64,000 nt of DNA, taken from Phallusia mammillata. Taxonomy: Eukaryota; Chordata; Ascidiacea; Phlebobranchia; Ascidiidae. The translations under genes and the position numbers were made by a program. Where the stretch lies: positions 1 through 64,000 of the forward strand of contig QLIY01000506.1 of assembly GCA_003260075.1 (NCBI GenBank), written 5' to 3'. Below the pieces are notes generated by a model, which worked only from the letters and a program-made list of their open reading frames with translations, was not told where the DNA came from and made no database searches. This document shows positions 1-13,175 of the stretch, piece by piece. The first letter of the stretch is position 1. The number at the start of each line of letters is the position of its first letter.

Positions 1-328
1 TTTGTAATCCAAACTCTGTTTTATAGTACTGCGCAACTATTTTTTTATACTATATGTGTTGTGACATATGCACTACAATATTCTGAAATGCCTTTTGTAT
101 ATGGTATCGTTTTCTTATGACTTATCTACTATTGCTGTATACTAAAAAACAGAATGATGTAATGAACTTGATAAAAAACAATAACGACTTGTAATTCGTA
201 TTCCTCTCATGAAGGCACAGGAATATACGAGAATAATCCCAACAAATTATACCCACACAAACAAAATACAAGTGTTTTTGTTGAATTGTTGTGATATAAT
301 TTTATATTTTTCACGTTTGGGGTGCAGA

Positions 329-392
329 ATTCCGACTACTCGCTAGGAGGATTGTTTTTGCCATGATTGTGTGCAGAATTTGTGTCAACAAT

Positions 393-463
<71 letters not shown>

Positions 464-593
464 TAGTCACGTTTAAGCTGTTTTCGCCAAGTCACACTCT
501 AAACAAAAGAGGCTTCGAGTCTAATCTCGCGAAAATGTGATAGACAATCAAATAATTCGAACTTCCTATATGTACAACAGGTCTCTTTATAAT
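329..593 (+). promoter_or_regulatory. PR1 upstream module and TATA box
   Basis: A copy of the shared upstream block (GCAGAATTCCGACTACTCGC at about 325-350) is broken by a 65-base G run (397-461). It continues with AATCTCGCGAAAATGTGA (about 512) and a TATA-like TATAAT at 588-593. The 5'-UTR acceptor is at 741-742. Confidence 0.5.
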
Positions 594-802
594 GGGTGCA
601 CACAGCGCTAAAAATCATACTCATGACTCGTGAACTGTCTAGTCAAGGGAAGGGAACGATATTTTCTACTTGTATTAGTAGAAGTATTTAATTCTGAATT
701 TTCAGAGGCATTTATACGTTTAAAATCTTTATTATGTTGCAGAAAACTGAATCTTTTGACGAAATTTGTAAGATAAAGCAACGAGCATTTGTGCAAAATA
801 CA

Positions 803-3381
803 ATGCTGAAAATCATATTAGTCATGATTCTACTCAGCGCTCATGTCGATTTAGGTCAGTGCAAGATTTTAATGTTTTCATGTTTGATTAAAAGTAGAAA
901 ATATTTCGTTCACGGGGTAACATTTGTTTATTTTTTATGTCACTTTTTAACGACTGTAATTTTTCCGAAACAAAACGTTAGACCAAGTCTTTTCTCTTTT
1001 CAGGCACAAGCATGGCTGTTGGGGGGGGGGTGGTAACATTTGTTTATTTTTTATGTCACTTTTTTAACGACTGTAATTTTTTTTAAGTCTTTTCTCTTTT
1101 CAGGCACAAGCATGGCTGTTCCGGGAGCAAGAATCTTCGGTTGGTTGCCATAATATAGAAAAACATGTTTTCGCTTATTGGAAACTTACGCGTTTCTCGC
1201 TTTTTCAGGTGGCTCAACTACTGCAGAAGGTGATTGGCCGTTCATGGCTTACATATATGTGGTTAAAGCAGGACATCCAAACAAACATATAGGGGGGGGG
1301 GGAAAACATGTTTACGCTTTTTGGAAACTTACACGTTGCTTGTTTTTTCAGGTGGTTCAACTACTGCAGAAGGTGATTGGCCGTTTATGGCTTACATATA
1401 TGTGGTTAAAGCAGGACATCCAAACAAACATATATGCGGAGGTTCCCTCATAAGCAATCGATGGGTGCTTTCAGCTACACACTGCTTTGAAACGTAAGCT
1501 CGGGGAGTGTGTAAAATTAATCACATATACTATGAATGAAACATTACGGTAATTCAATTTGCTTTTTAGACCTGACCGAAATCTATACCGTGTGAGACTG
1601 GGAGAATACTCTGGTTCTGTGACTTCACCCAATGAACAAGATTTCAGTGTTTTAAGACTTGTGCTTCACCAGTCATTTGACCCGCTTGCTTTTTTATTTG
1701 ACATAGCACTGATTAAGGTTGGTAGGAGTGTACCTCGTTAGCGTAAATGTCAAATTTTGGTTGTGCTGTAAAATAAAACGTTTAGCTGACGAGGCATGTT
1801 AAAATCTCTAACAAGCCAAATATAAACAATCTGAATTATATAAAGTCAATGAGGTAATCTCACAAAAATGACCCACAAAGCTGGATAAACAAAATTGGTA
1901 GCGTTATAAACATGCCAACACAAGGTACAAATTTATTAGAAGCTACTTTGGTTTTTCACTAATATTGATTGCAAATAAAAGCTTTCTGGCTTCTACAAGT
2001 TAACCTTTCAAAAAGTGCAAAATTGAACATACTTTATTTTGTTACAGTTGTCCAGGGCAGCTACATTCAATCAGTACGTGAGACCAGTAAACTTAGTGAG
2101 AGCTGGACGATGTGACGACCCATCACCGAACTTTCCGGTGGACGCATGTTATACACTTGGCTGGGGAAAAACGAGTGGTAAGAAAACCGCGATATAAAAG
2201 CTATGTAGTCGTTGAGATTAAAGCTTTTTGGCATAGTTTGTTAGATGGGCAAACCTTTTATGTAGTCTGAAAAGGGGCCAATTCCCGAAGGTACAAGTCC
2301 GAAAGTAAAAATACAACAAAAAAGATATGGCGTATGTTCTAAATCAACCCCCTTTTATTGACAACATGGTATAATGGATTGCTTGCTTCCTTTATAGTTG
2401 GAGGTGGAACTTCTGACACGCTTAAAAAAGTAAGAAGTTATATTATTATTCATGATGCTTGCAACGAAATTACTGTGGCTAACTCTACAAAGTACGGTGG
2501 TCGAACAGTGGAAAGATGCCAAGCCAAGTTTTGTGGGACTTATGACGCCGGCGAGGATACATGCGAGGTGAGGCATGTTTAAAATCAAGTCAATTGCCAA
2601 CTTCCAACTCCATTATACTTTCGCTTATGGCAAAATGTCTTTTACTAAGGGTGACAGCGGTGGTCCACTGGTCTGTCGGCATTCGGACAATCAATACTAC
2701 GTACACGGCATTCTGTCCTACGGCACAACTCCTTGTGGACAGAACTTACCTGGCATCTACACAAGTGTAAGTTTCTTCAGGGCTACATGTTTGCACACAG
2801 AAGTTATACAAAATCTTGTACAGTTTGGTAACATGCATTAAATTGCAGTTTGAATCAATGTGTAATAAAGTCTACGATGCAGTTAAATTTATTAAACTTT
2901 GATCTACTTTACATTTATTTGTGCAGGTTGCCGTTTGTCGTGGATGGATTACAAGAAATATGAGACTTTGGGGGGGGGGGCAGGTGAGGAATGTTTAAAA
3001 TCAAGTTAATCGCCAACTTCAAACTCCATTATACTTGCGTTTATGGCAAAAATGTCTTTTACCCAGGGTGACAGCGGTGGTCCACTGGTCTGTCGACATT
3101 CAGACAATCAATATTATGTACACGGCATTCTGTCATATGGCACAACTCCTTGCGGACAGAACTTACCTGGCATCTACACAAGTGTAAGTTTCTTTAGGGC
3201 TACATGTTTGCACACAGAAGTTATACAAAGTCTTGTGCAGTTTGGTAACATGCATTAAATTTTAGTTTGAATCAATGTGTAACGAAGTCTGCTATGCAGT
3301 TAAATTAATTAAACTTAATTACATTTATTTGTGCAGGTTGCTGTTTGTCGTGGATGGATTACAAGAAATATGAGACTTTGA
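803..3381 (+). CDS. PR1: secreted trypsin-like serine protease, 8 coding exons
   Basis: Exons by splice signals and homology to the other copies: 803-854 (signal peptide [14 protein letters not shown]), 1104-1139 (activation peptide, cut at R|IFGG), 1352-1493, 1570-1717, 2048-2177, 2398-2567, then 2650-2766 or its duplicate 3067-3183, and 3337-3381 (stop TGA). Product is about 279 aa. The triad is His57 in SATHC, Asp102 in FDIALIK and Ser195 in GDSGGP; D189 lies in GEDTCE, predicting cleavage after Arg/Lys. The ATG at 803 is preferred over the one at 734, because 734 precedes a splice acceptor (ag at 741-742) matching the 5'-UTR acceptor of the other genes. Gap fillers at 1021, 1292 and 2971 are flanked by repeated sequence: exons 2 and 3 have truncated first copies (from 1004 and 1209), and exon 8 has a truncated first copy at 2927-2970. 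The likely poly(A) signal is AATAAA near 3441. Confidence 0.85.
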
Positions 3382-3552
3382 AAAATCATATGTGGTAAAA
3401 GACACCGGTTAAAGCGTTCGATAGTGAATCATTTGCCGAAATAAATACTACAAATGCAAGTTTTGAAAGCATCCTTAAGTTAAAAAACAATGTGCAAGTT
3501 ATATATCAATTTCAGTTGAGAAAATGTTTTGAAGAGAATTGCATCTTGGTCT

Positions 3553-4052
3553 AAACCAGCGGTTTTCAAACTTTTTCAATATTATGTCATAACGGTCCCT
3601 TCGCAATTTTTTCGAGCACTCGCGGTCGAAGCTAAATATATGTATAAAACTGAAAATACCAGGGCAAAATTAAACTGTCGAATTACCAACTAAAAGTTAA
3701 TTTATTCCTTTCAAAAGCATTCCCACAACAACATGCAGACTGAATTTAGTTCGTAAGATCACTTTGTAAGTGATTTGTAAGTGTAGTGGAATGTTTTAAG
3801 TGCAATTTATTACGCCAGAAACAAGAATAAAACAATATAAATATAGTGCGCGAACAATCGCCTCTGTTTGTAACTCGAAAATGAAGCATTGGAATACTTC
3901 TTGTCACAGAATACCCTTATCTGTCGATTTTTGGCTACTACGTTCGCAAGAGCTAATATTACATGACATTGTAGAAATACCTACAAAGCTCTCGCGGTCC
4001 CTCTGAATTTACTTGGCGGACCCCTAGAATCCCCAGTATGAGAACCGAAAGT
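3553..4052. mobile_element. decayed hAT-like repeat downstream of PR1
   Basis: Begins CAGCGGTTTTCAAACTTTTT, then CGGTCCC; ends GACCCCTAGAATCCCCAGTA then TGAGAACCG. The two ends are related inverted repeats. No clean target duplication. Confidence 0.45.
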
Positions 4053-5640
4053 TTTTTAAGCAAAGTCTGAAATTCCAAAACATCTATGCTGTTTTCATTG
4101 ATTTGCCGTTATGGTGTAAAAACAACACTGCGTAAAGAAGCGTAAACAGTTCTTTAAACGATACATTTAGGTACGAAAGGGCCTTAAACTGATACCAAAC
4201 AAAATCGGTATCTTTAAACGAACAAAATAAGGAAAGTATCAATTAGTATGTACAGAGAGCTACAGTGACCAGGTCAAGGGCTAAAATGATGAAACAAAAC
4301 TCTTGTCAACTTAAAATAAACTTGCACTTTGCGCACATTTAGCTAATTTTCGATATGTGATGCAAAGAGCACAAATCGTATTGAAAACGGTATCTCAAAA
4401 TGTGCTGACGGTTAGGGCTATTAGGGCTGGGGCTAGGAATTATCAATAAAAATTCAATAAAACTAACACCAAAAATTTAGTTTCTGATGTACAATTTTGT
4501 CAAAGCAGCCAGTAAGAATGTGGTACAGACCAAAGCTCATTTCGTTCAAAATTCAAACCAACCAAGTTTAGGATTATCACGTTGTTTAGTACGCCCGCTG
4601 AGCTCACATTTGGGGGGGGGGGGGGGGGCGTTGAATGTACAAAACGTTAATGGAAATAAAAAAGTTTTATTTTCATATAGTGGTTACTGCTCTATTTGCT
4701 GAGGAAATTTAAAGAGAAATTGCTTCTGAATGTTTGTCAAATGGGGGGGGGGAATACACAAGGCAATATAGAACTGTTGTCGACTATCAATGCGTTTTAT
4801 GACGATATATATGTGTAGGTAATTAAGTTTTTGCAAATTACATTGTTCAAACAATAGATCCACTAGGACTACACTTCCAAATCCTTAATGTAATCCTTAA
4901 TACTCGTCACGACCTTTTCCTGGCCTACACTATCGGGAACTTTTTTGCTTTCCAGTTGGTGGGGGGGGGGGTGTTGAATGTACAAAACGTTAATGGAAAT
5001 AAAAAAAGTTTTATTTTCATATAGTGGTTACTGCTCTCTTTGCTGAGGAAATTTAAAGAGAAATTGCTTCTGAATGTTTGTCAAATCTATGAAAGGTTTG
5101 GATGAAGCGGACAGTAGTTAGATGCATGCACGACGGTAAAACGCTTGCCTACAAGCATTTTAACATCTGATTGTTACAGAACTAAATACATGCTACTAAA
5201 GAAGCTGTCCTATATGTCCTGTGTCCTATGCCATGGTTGTCCGATCCCTCACATTTCATTCGCATGCAGTCACAGCCCTAAATCAGTTACCCAAATTTGA
5301 TGGGGGGGGGGGATACACAAGGCAATATAGAACTGTTGTCGACCATCAATGCGTTTTATGACGCTATAGGTGTGTAAGTAATTAAGTTTTTGCAAATTAC
5401 ATTGTTCAAATAATAAATCCACTAGGACTAGACTTCCAAATCCTTAATACTCGTCACGACCTTGTCCTGACCTACACTATCGGGCAATTTAGTTGCTATA
5501 TTTGTTCTGACACTAATTTCAAATTAATCAAAAAAAAAACATTTCTGGCCAAAAAACATTGCACATTTTATCATACTAGTTGCATTTTATTTTTGGAATT
5601 TTTTTCGAAAAATATCAATTAAATTGATTTCATTCTGACG
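4053..5640. other. intergenic DNA between PR1 and psiP1, duplicated contig ends
   Basis: No gene recognised. Two blocks each appear twice across gap fillers (4629-4740 with 4972-5090; 4753-4870 with 5313-5430), which suggests unmerged overlapping contigs. Confidence 0.6.
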
Positions 5641-5661
5641 CCTACGAGCGCTCTCTATTTT

Positions 5662-7130
5662 TTAAGGAGTCATGTTGCTGCTAATCCATTTACGGAGATC
5701 AGAAACCTATAAGACTACAAATGATTACAATTTAAACAAATACCTACAAATTCAAAACGTTCTAGTATTGTGATTTCAGGTAAACATACTCTTGTGTAGA
5801 TTGTAAGCAAGTTTTGTCCACGAACTCTTGATTTGTGAGAAACTATGCCGTGTACGTAGTATTGGTTGTCGGGGGGGGGGGCCGTTTTAAGTATTGTCGA
5901 TAACTTTATCGCCGCGCATTTAACAAACGTCAAATAATTATTTTATCAGATGCAAACTCTATAGCGCCTCCAGCGTGCAAGTGGCGTAAGCTGCGCTATT
6001 GGACGTGGCAGTTTTGGAGCATGTGCGTTAGTTGTGGTTAGTGCTTATAAGCACTATAGTGAAGAACAGACGTGGTTTTGCTGTCAGATTTGTGTTTTTA
6101 CAATTTACGAAAGGTTATGGTCTGTCACAAACTTTTACCAAGCCTGCTGATAAGTTGTGATTTTCGTGTGGAACAAGCCAACTGCAGTGACTGCACAATG
6201 TTTGTTATATTTTACGTGCATTAATGGGGGGGGGGAAGCAAAAAAAACATTTCTGGCCAGAAAACATTGCACATTTTATCATACTAGTTACATTTTATTT
6301 TTGGGAATTTTTCCGAAAAATGTCAATTAAATTGATTTCATTCTGACGCCGACGAGCGCTCTCCATTTTTTAAGGAGTCATGTTGCTGCTAATCCATTTA
6401 CGGAGATCAGAAACCTATAAGACAAAAAATGATTACAATTTAAACAAATACCTACAAATTCAAAACGTTGTAGTATTGTGATTTCAGGTAAACATACTCT
6501 TGTGTAGATTGTAGGCAAGTTTTGTCCACAAACTCTTGATTTGTGAGAAACTATGCCGTGTACGTAGTATTGGTTGTCGGAAGTCTGCAACCCTTTCCTC
6601 TTTTATGTAAGCCATAAACGGCCAATCTCCTTCGGCAGTTGTTGATCCACCTAAGGGGGGGGGGTGTCTGCAGCCCTTTCCTCTTACGTTTCAAAGCAAT
6701 GAGCGGCCGTAAGCACCCATCGATTACTGATGAGCGTTCCTCGGCATACTAAAGAATCTGGCCGTCCTGTTTCTCGAACATATACGTAAGCCATAAACGG
6801 CCAATCTCCTTCGGCAGTTGTTGATCCACCTAAATCACAGGTAGGGTGCAAGTTTACAAAGTAAAAAAAAACTGTTTTTTTCATTATGGCAACCAACCAA
6901 AAATTGTTGCTCGTGGAGCAGCCATGCTTGCACCTAAAAATAGGAATTCGGTTTAATTTAAAAAGTTTATTTTTCATTGACAGACCTGGTAAAACAAAAC
7001 CGACAGTAAAAAAGTAAAAAAGGCGACACCGTGAGTTTAATCATAAGATAAAAAAAAGAAAAAAAATATTACACAAACCTAGAACGGCATGGGTGCCGAG
7101 TATAATTGTAGCTAATGCAATGACCATCAT
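5662..7130 (-). pseudogene. psiP1: inverted, internally deleted protease gene
   Basis: Read on the minus strand. Exon 1 is 7130-7079 (MMVIALATIILGTHAVLG). Exon 2 is 6933-6898; it encodes PRATIFG, so the activating Arg15 is Thr. Exon 3 is 6829-6688, intact, with TAAHC. A second contig (6238-6654) repeats the start of exon 3, then runs through an internal deletion into about 25 bases of intron 3 and directly into the 3' half of exon 7 (6582-6498). That junction is out of frame. Exon 8 follows at 6414-6370 (WISSNMTP, stop). Another copy of the 3' part lies at 5870-5790 and 5706-5662 before a gap filler. Exons 4-6 and the Ser195 segment are not seen. Exon 1 has the same length as in PR1 and the intron after exon 2 is similar to PR1, so the two probably arose as an inverted duplicate. 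It cannot encode an active protease as assembled. Confidence 0.8.
5881..6225. other. short contig of unknown origin inside psiP1
   Basis: Bounded by gap fillers and with no similarity to the protease copies on either side. It contains a perfect 16-base palindrome AGTGCTTATAAGCACT (6040-6055). Possibly misplaced in the scaffold. Confidence 0.45.
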
Positions 7131-7829
7131 GATAATTTTTACAAGTGGTTGCTGTACAATTTTTGTCAAACAAAACCCCATAACTACTTGACGTGTCTTC
7201 ACGGGACAACCCTGTAACTTACAACCTACAAATTCTGATAGGCTTTTTGTCTAACTGCTGTTTCGTTATTTAATAAAATATGTTGCTTGTTGGCATTTTT
7301 CATCTTACTTTGAATAAAACTCGATGTCCAGTAATTAAGGACACTATATTAGGGTTATTTCGAACACTAATTGTGGAATGTCAAACGCCGCTAGGTAAAG
7401 TTACCGCATCAACGGTCAATTTGTCAAACATACATTTTCTAAAGTGTATTAGGATATTTACCAGTAGGAGAACACTTTATAGTGTAATGTGACATAAAAT
7501 TATTACAATAAACGTGGTGTAAACCCACCTTGAATTTTGAAGTAACCTTGGCCAGGTTTGAGCGCATTTTTGCCGCGGTTTCTACTTCGATCTGTGTGAC
7601 AAACAAAATGGTGTCTGACAAATGTAGCGATTCTGTGACTATATTTAATGTGAAACCGTTTATTTGTTTCGCACTCACGCGGTTATGTAAGAAACAAAAT
7701 GAACAATGATACTACGAAGAAACGATGAAATATTTGCCCTACTCACGTCATGTAATAAAACTTCTCTACGGTTATTTCTACATGCACAATTACATCTCGT
7801 CAGCCTGTACAGTGTGTTAAAGTAGCAGG

Positions 7830-8007
7830 GATCGGCAACGTTTTTGCACTACGGACCGTTTTTGAAATTGAAACTTTATCGCAGACCGGCCTTCAAAAAA
7901 CTACAAATATTTAACAATAAAAACGTCCAAATCTTTTAAAAGTATAAAATTATACGGCCCGTTAACGAACTCTTATACGGCCCGTTAACGAACTCGTTGC
8001 ATACACT
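7830..8007. mobile_element. possible hAT-like repeat with tandem 22-mer
   Basis: Starts CAGGGATCGGCAACGTTTTT and is flanked on both sides by TGTGTTAAAGTA. Near its end TATACGGCCCGTTAACGAAC occurs twice in tandem (7951 and 7973). Inverted ends are weak. Confidence 0.35.
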
Positions 8008-8247
8008 GTGTTAAAGTATATCGGGGTTTGGCAGTTTGGTTTAGTTTTTTTGAGCTAACTTTCTTTACACATTTCATCATCAAATTGTTTGCGTAAATCA
8101 AGTTTTACAAACTGAGACGATTATAATACAAAACGACCTGTTTGGGTTCATAATTCACAATATTACATGACACAGTTTCCCCCAAATACACAACCATCAA
8201 CAAAATACGATAGTTATGGTAAGTCTTTCCTCAATCGCACGATTCTG

Positions 8248-8530
8248 GTGCAGAATTCTGACTACCCGCCTCGGGGCATTTAACGATTTTTGTTGTGATA
8301 TTCCACTGTTAAAATTAACGTCAACAAAAACAATTTCGTAACTTCGATTTGATCACGATCAAAATTCTTTTTAGGCAACTTAACTAAACTAATATTCAAA
8401 ACCGTTTTGCCCACCGGCATTATGTGCTAGCTTGTGACACTTAATCACTTCGCCCTGCAATTAAAACTCGCCAAAACGTGATGGACACAATTCCAACATT
8501 CTAAATTTACAAAACAGTTTCCTATATAAT
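8248..8530 (+). promoter_or_regulatory. PR2 upstream module and TATA box
   Basis: Contains GCAGAATTCTGACTACCCGC, a GGGGCATTTAACGATTTTTG variant of the shared block, then ACTCGCCAAAACGTGATGG near 8466, and TATATAAT at 8523-8530. The 5'-UTR exon with ATG starts at 8707. Confidence 0.6.
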
Positions 8531-8709
8531 AGGCGCAAGTCGCACTGGATAGACACAGCTTCAACGTGAAGTTTGTCTAGTATACAATGGGGTTTGTGTA
8601 CAGATATCTGTTGTATGTACTTAATTAAGTTGTCTAACAAATAAATTGCCAACAAATTGCCAATAAATTGCTATTAAAAATATTTAATGAAAGTAACCTC
8701 TTGCAGTGC

Positions 8710-8715
8710 ATGTGA
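8710..8715 (+). promoter_or_regulatory. start-stop uORF (ATGTGA) in the PR2 5' UTR
   Basis: Immediately after the 5'-UTR splice acceptor (ttgcag ending 8706) the exon reads TGCATGTGA: an ATG followed directly by TGA, 54 bases before the main ATG at 8769. PR3 has the same arrangement. Confidence 0.6.
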
Positions 8716-8768
8716 AAAACAAACAAACTTAGATTTGATATTTATCAAAACCTTTTGAAGTTTGCAAA

Positions 8769-11273
<2,505 letters not shown>

Positions 11274-12154
11274 AAAGAAGAAGAACGTCATTTGCGTCAA
11301 ATAAAACTGGCCTATCTGTTTAACAGTGAACTACTTACCGAAATAAAATGTAACCTGCTGAAAAACTTTTGTGTATCGCTGGTAGCCTGCCTTGCGCAAG
11401 ACATAAGGTGTTTTAATTTTAGATGATAAAATAATTCGCAGAAAAGTTTGAACTTGTCCCCGAAGTAAAAAAAATAAATTAGTGCTTCGTCGATATATGA
11501 GTACCGTTTTGAACGATATAGTGAATCTCGTTAAATTAACGTTTAAAGAAAATTGACCCAATCCACTTAAAAAATAATTTACAAACCAGCTCGACGTTAC
11601 ACTACCGGGAAACGCGTCCCTTCAGTTGATCTGCCTCTCTTTAAACGTTTAATCGAAGTCTGACGATCCCCTAAGGGCCTAATACGGCCCTCCTGTGATC
11701 TATTGTGAAACAAAATGGCGCCTATTAACAGCAGCAAACCAGAAAACTGACTGTATACAGCCGTTGCTTTGTGTGCAATTGGCTGTGTAAGACAAAATTA
11801 GATGTTGCGAAGAAACAATAAAACTTACATTGATGACATTTATAGTTATTTTTTTAACTAAGTTACTTCATTTACACTATCTTGTACTTAGTCCTTGAAC
11901 AAATTTTGAGGATTAGGAGTCACTAATACTCTTCATATTACAAATCATTAAATCAACTTTTTGCACATTTTTGTACATAATGACGCAATCATCATACGAA
12001 ATAACCACATTGTTGAAAATATTTATTTCCAGTCTAACGTTAATTTATGTTGTTTAATTCCAAAACGCTGCACAAAAACAGACAAATATTGATAAGTTCT
12101 AACAGATAACTTATCAACTCACTTCAAACTAAATTATTGTGTCTTCGTTTGCAC

Positions 12155-12437
12155 GATCGTGAAGCAGAATTTTCACTACTCGCCTTAAGTAAGGCAAAAA
12201 CACGATTAGTTTTTGTGATTTTTTAGTATTAAAATTATTTTTGAAAACACATAATGTTGGCCTGAAGCTGATTACGTTTAGGAACTTGATATATTTGGAA
12301 AGGTTGTCAAGACTCAATTGTTTAGTAGAGTTGTTTGGCGCACGGACGTTTAGTGCTCGAGAAGGGCACCCAAATATATTAACACGGAAGTTAGTCTCGC
12401 TAAAACATGATAAACAATTAAACAATTCCTATATAAG
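12155..12437 (+). promoter_or_regulatory. orphan copy of the protease promoter module
   Basis: Positions 12155-12185 (CACTACTCGCC element), about 12387 (AGTCTCGCTAAAACATGAT) and TATATAAG at 12430-12437 repeat the arrangement upstream of PR3 some 520 bases further on. No readable signal-peptide exon follows before the PR3 module; a TTCAGGTTTG near 12467 may be the end of a lost exon. Confidence 0.5.
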
Positions 12438-12667
12438 AAACACACGAAGCACATTTAAGAACCAGTATTCAGGTTTGCGAGTAAAACTTATATCACAAAT
12501 TAACGTTTAGCCTAACAGAGTGATGCGATTACCAAGAGTTTAAATGCACTTTCCCAGAGGTAAAATATCCAATTCCCAAGTATTTACACAAACATAAACT
12601 ACACACGACCTGTTGGGTAAGTTTGTGTGACCAACTAATATTTGAATTTTAATCGCAGGAAAATTGT

Positions 12668-12960
12668 GGCAAATTCTTACTACTCGCCTGAAACGAATCA
12701 CGATATTTGTTGTGATGTTACGTTGTTGAAATTAAAGTCAACAAAAAGAAAGTTATAGCTTAAATTTAATCCCAACCAAGAATTCTTTACAGCTGGAATT
12801 TTTTTAAACTAACAAACTATTAATAAAACCGATTTTACTATGAATGCTACGTACTGGACTGTAAAACCAAAACATTCTTATTTGGAGGCAAATCTCGCTA
12901 AATCGTGATGAACCACTCAGTAATTCCAGTGTTGTATTTAAAGTAGTTGCCTATATAAAA
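12668..12960 (+). promoter_or_regulatory. PR3 upstream module and TATA box
   Basis: Carries TACTACTCGCC near 12679, the AATCACGATATTTGTTGTGA block near 12695, AATCTCGCTAAATCGTGATG near 12893 and a strong TATATAAAA at 12952-12960. A non-coding first exon probably ends near 13018. The next exon begins at 13110. Confidence 0.65.
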
Positions 12961-13112
12961 GCGCATCGGACCTAAATAGTTGTATCGACTCAAACTGAGT
13001 CTACTGTCGAATCAGATGAAGGTTTAAGACTTATAGATATTTGCTAACTGTATTGGTGGATATATATCACTTATTTAATTGAAAAATAATGAACCCAAAC
13101 TTATTGCAGTAC

Positions 13113-13118
13113 ATGTGA
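13113..13118 (+). promoter_or_regulatory. start-stop uORF (ATGTGA) in the PR3 5' UTR
   Basis: The exon after acceptor 13108-13109 starts TACATGTGA, giving a one-codon ORF 58 bases before the main ATG at 13176. Confidence 0.6.
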
Positions 13119-13175
13119 GAAACTTTAGGTCTAACATTTATTAAAGAAACTCAATTTTCGATTAAACTTAGCGAG

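Noticed and set aside
734..802. Upstream ATG extending the PR1 N-terminus by 23 codons
   Set aside because: It precedes the ttgcag acceptor at 737-742 that matches the 5'-UTR acceptors of the paralogues, so it is intronic.
5715..6590. A short separate protease encoded by the two DNQYYVHG frames
   Set aside because: Both start inside exon 7 after the Ser195 codon and are remnants of psiP1, one of them bordered by a gap filler.
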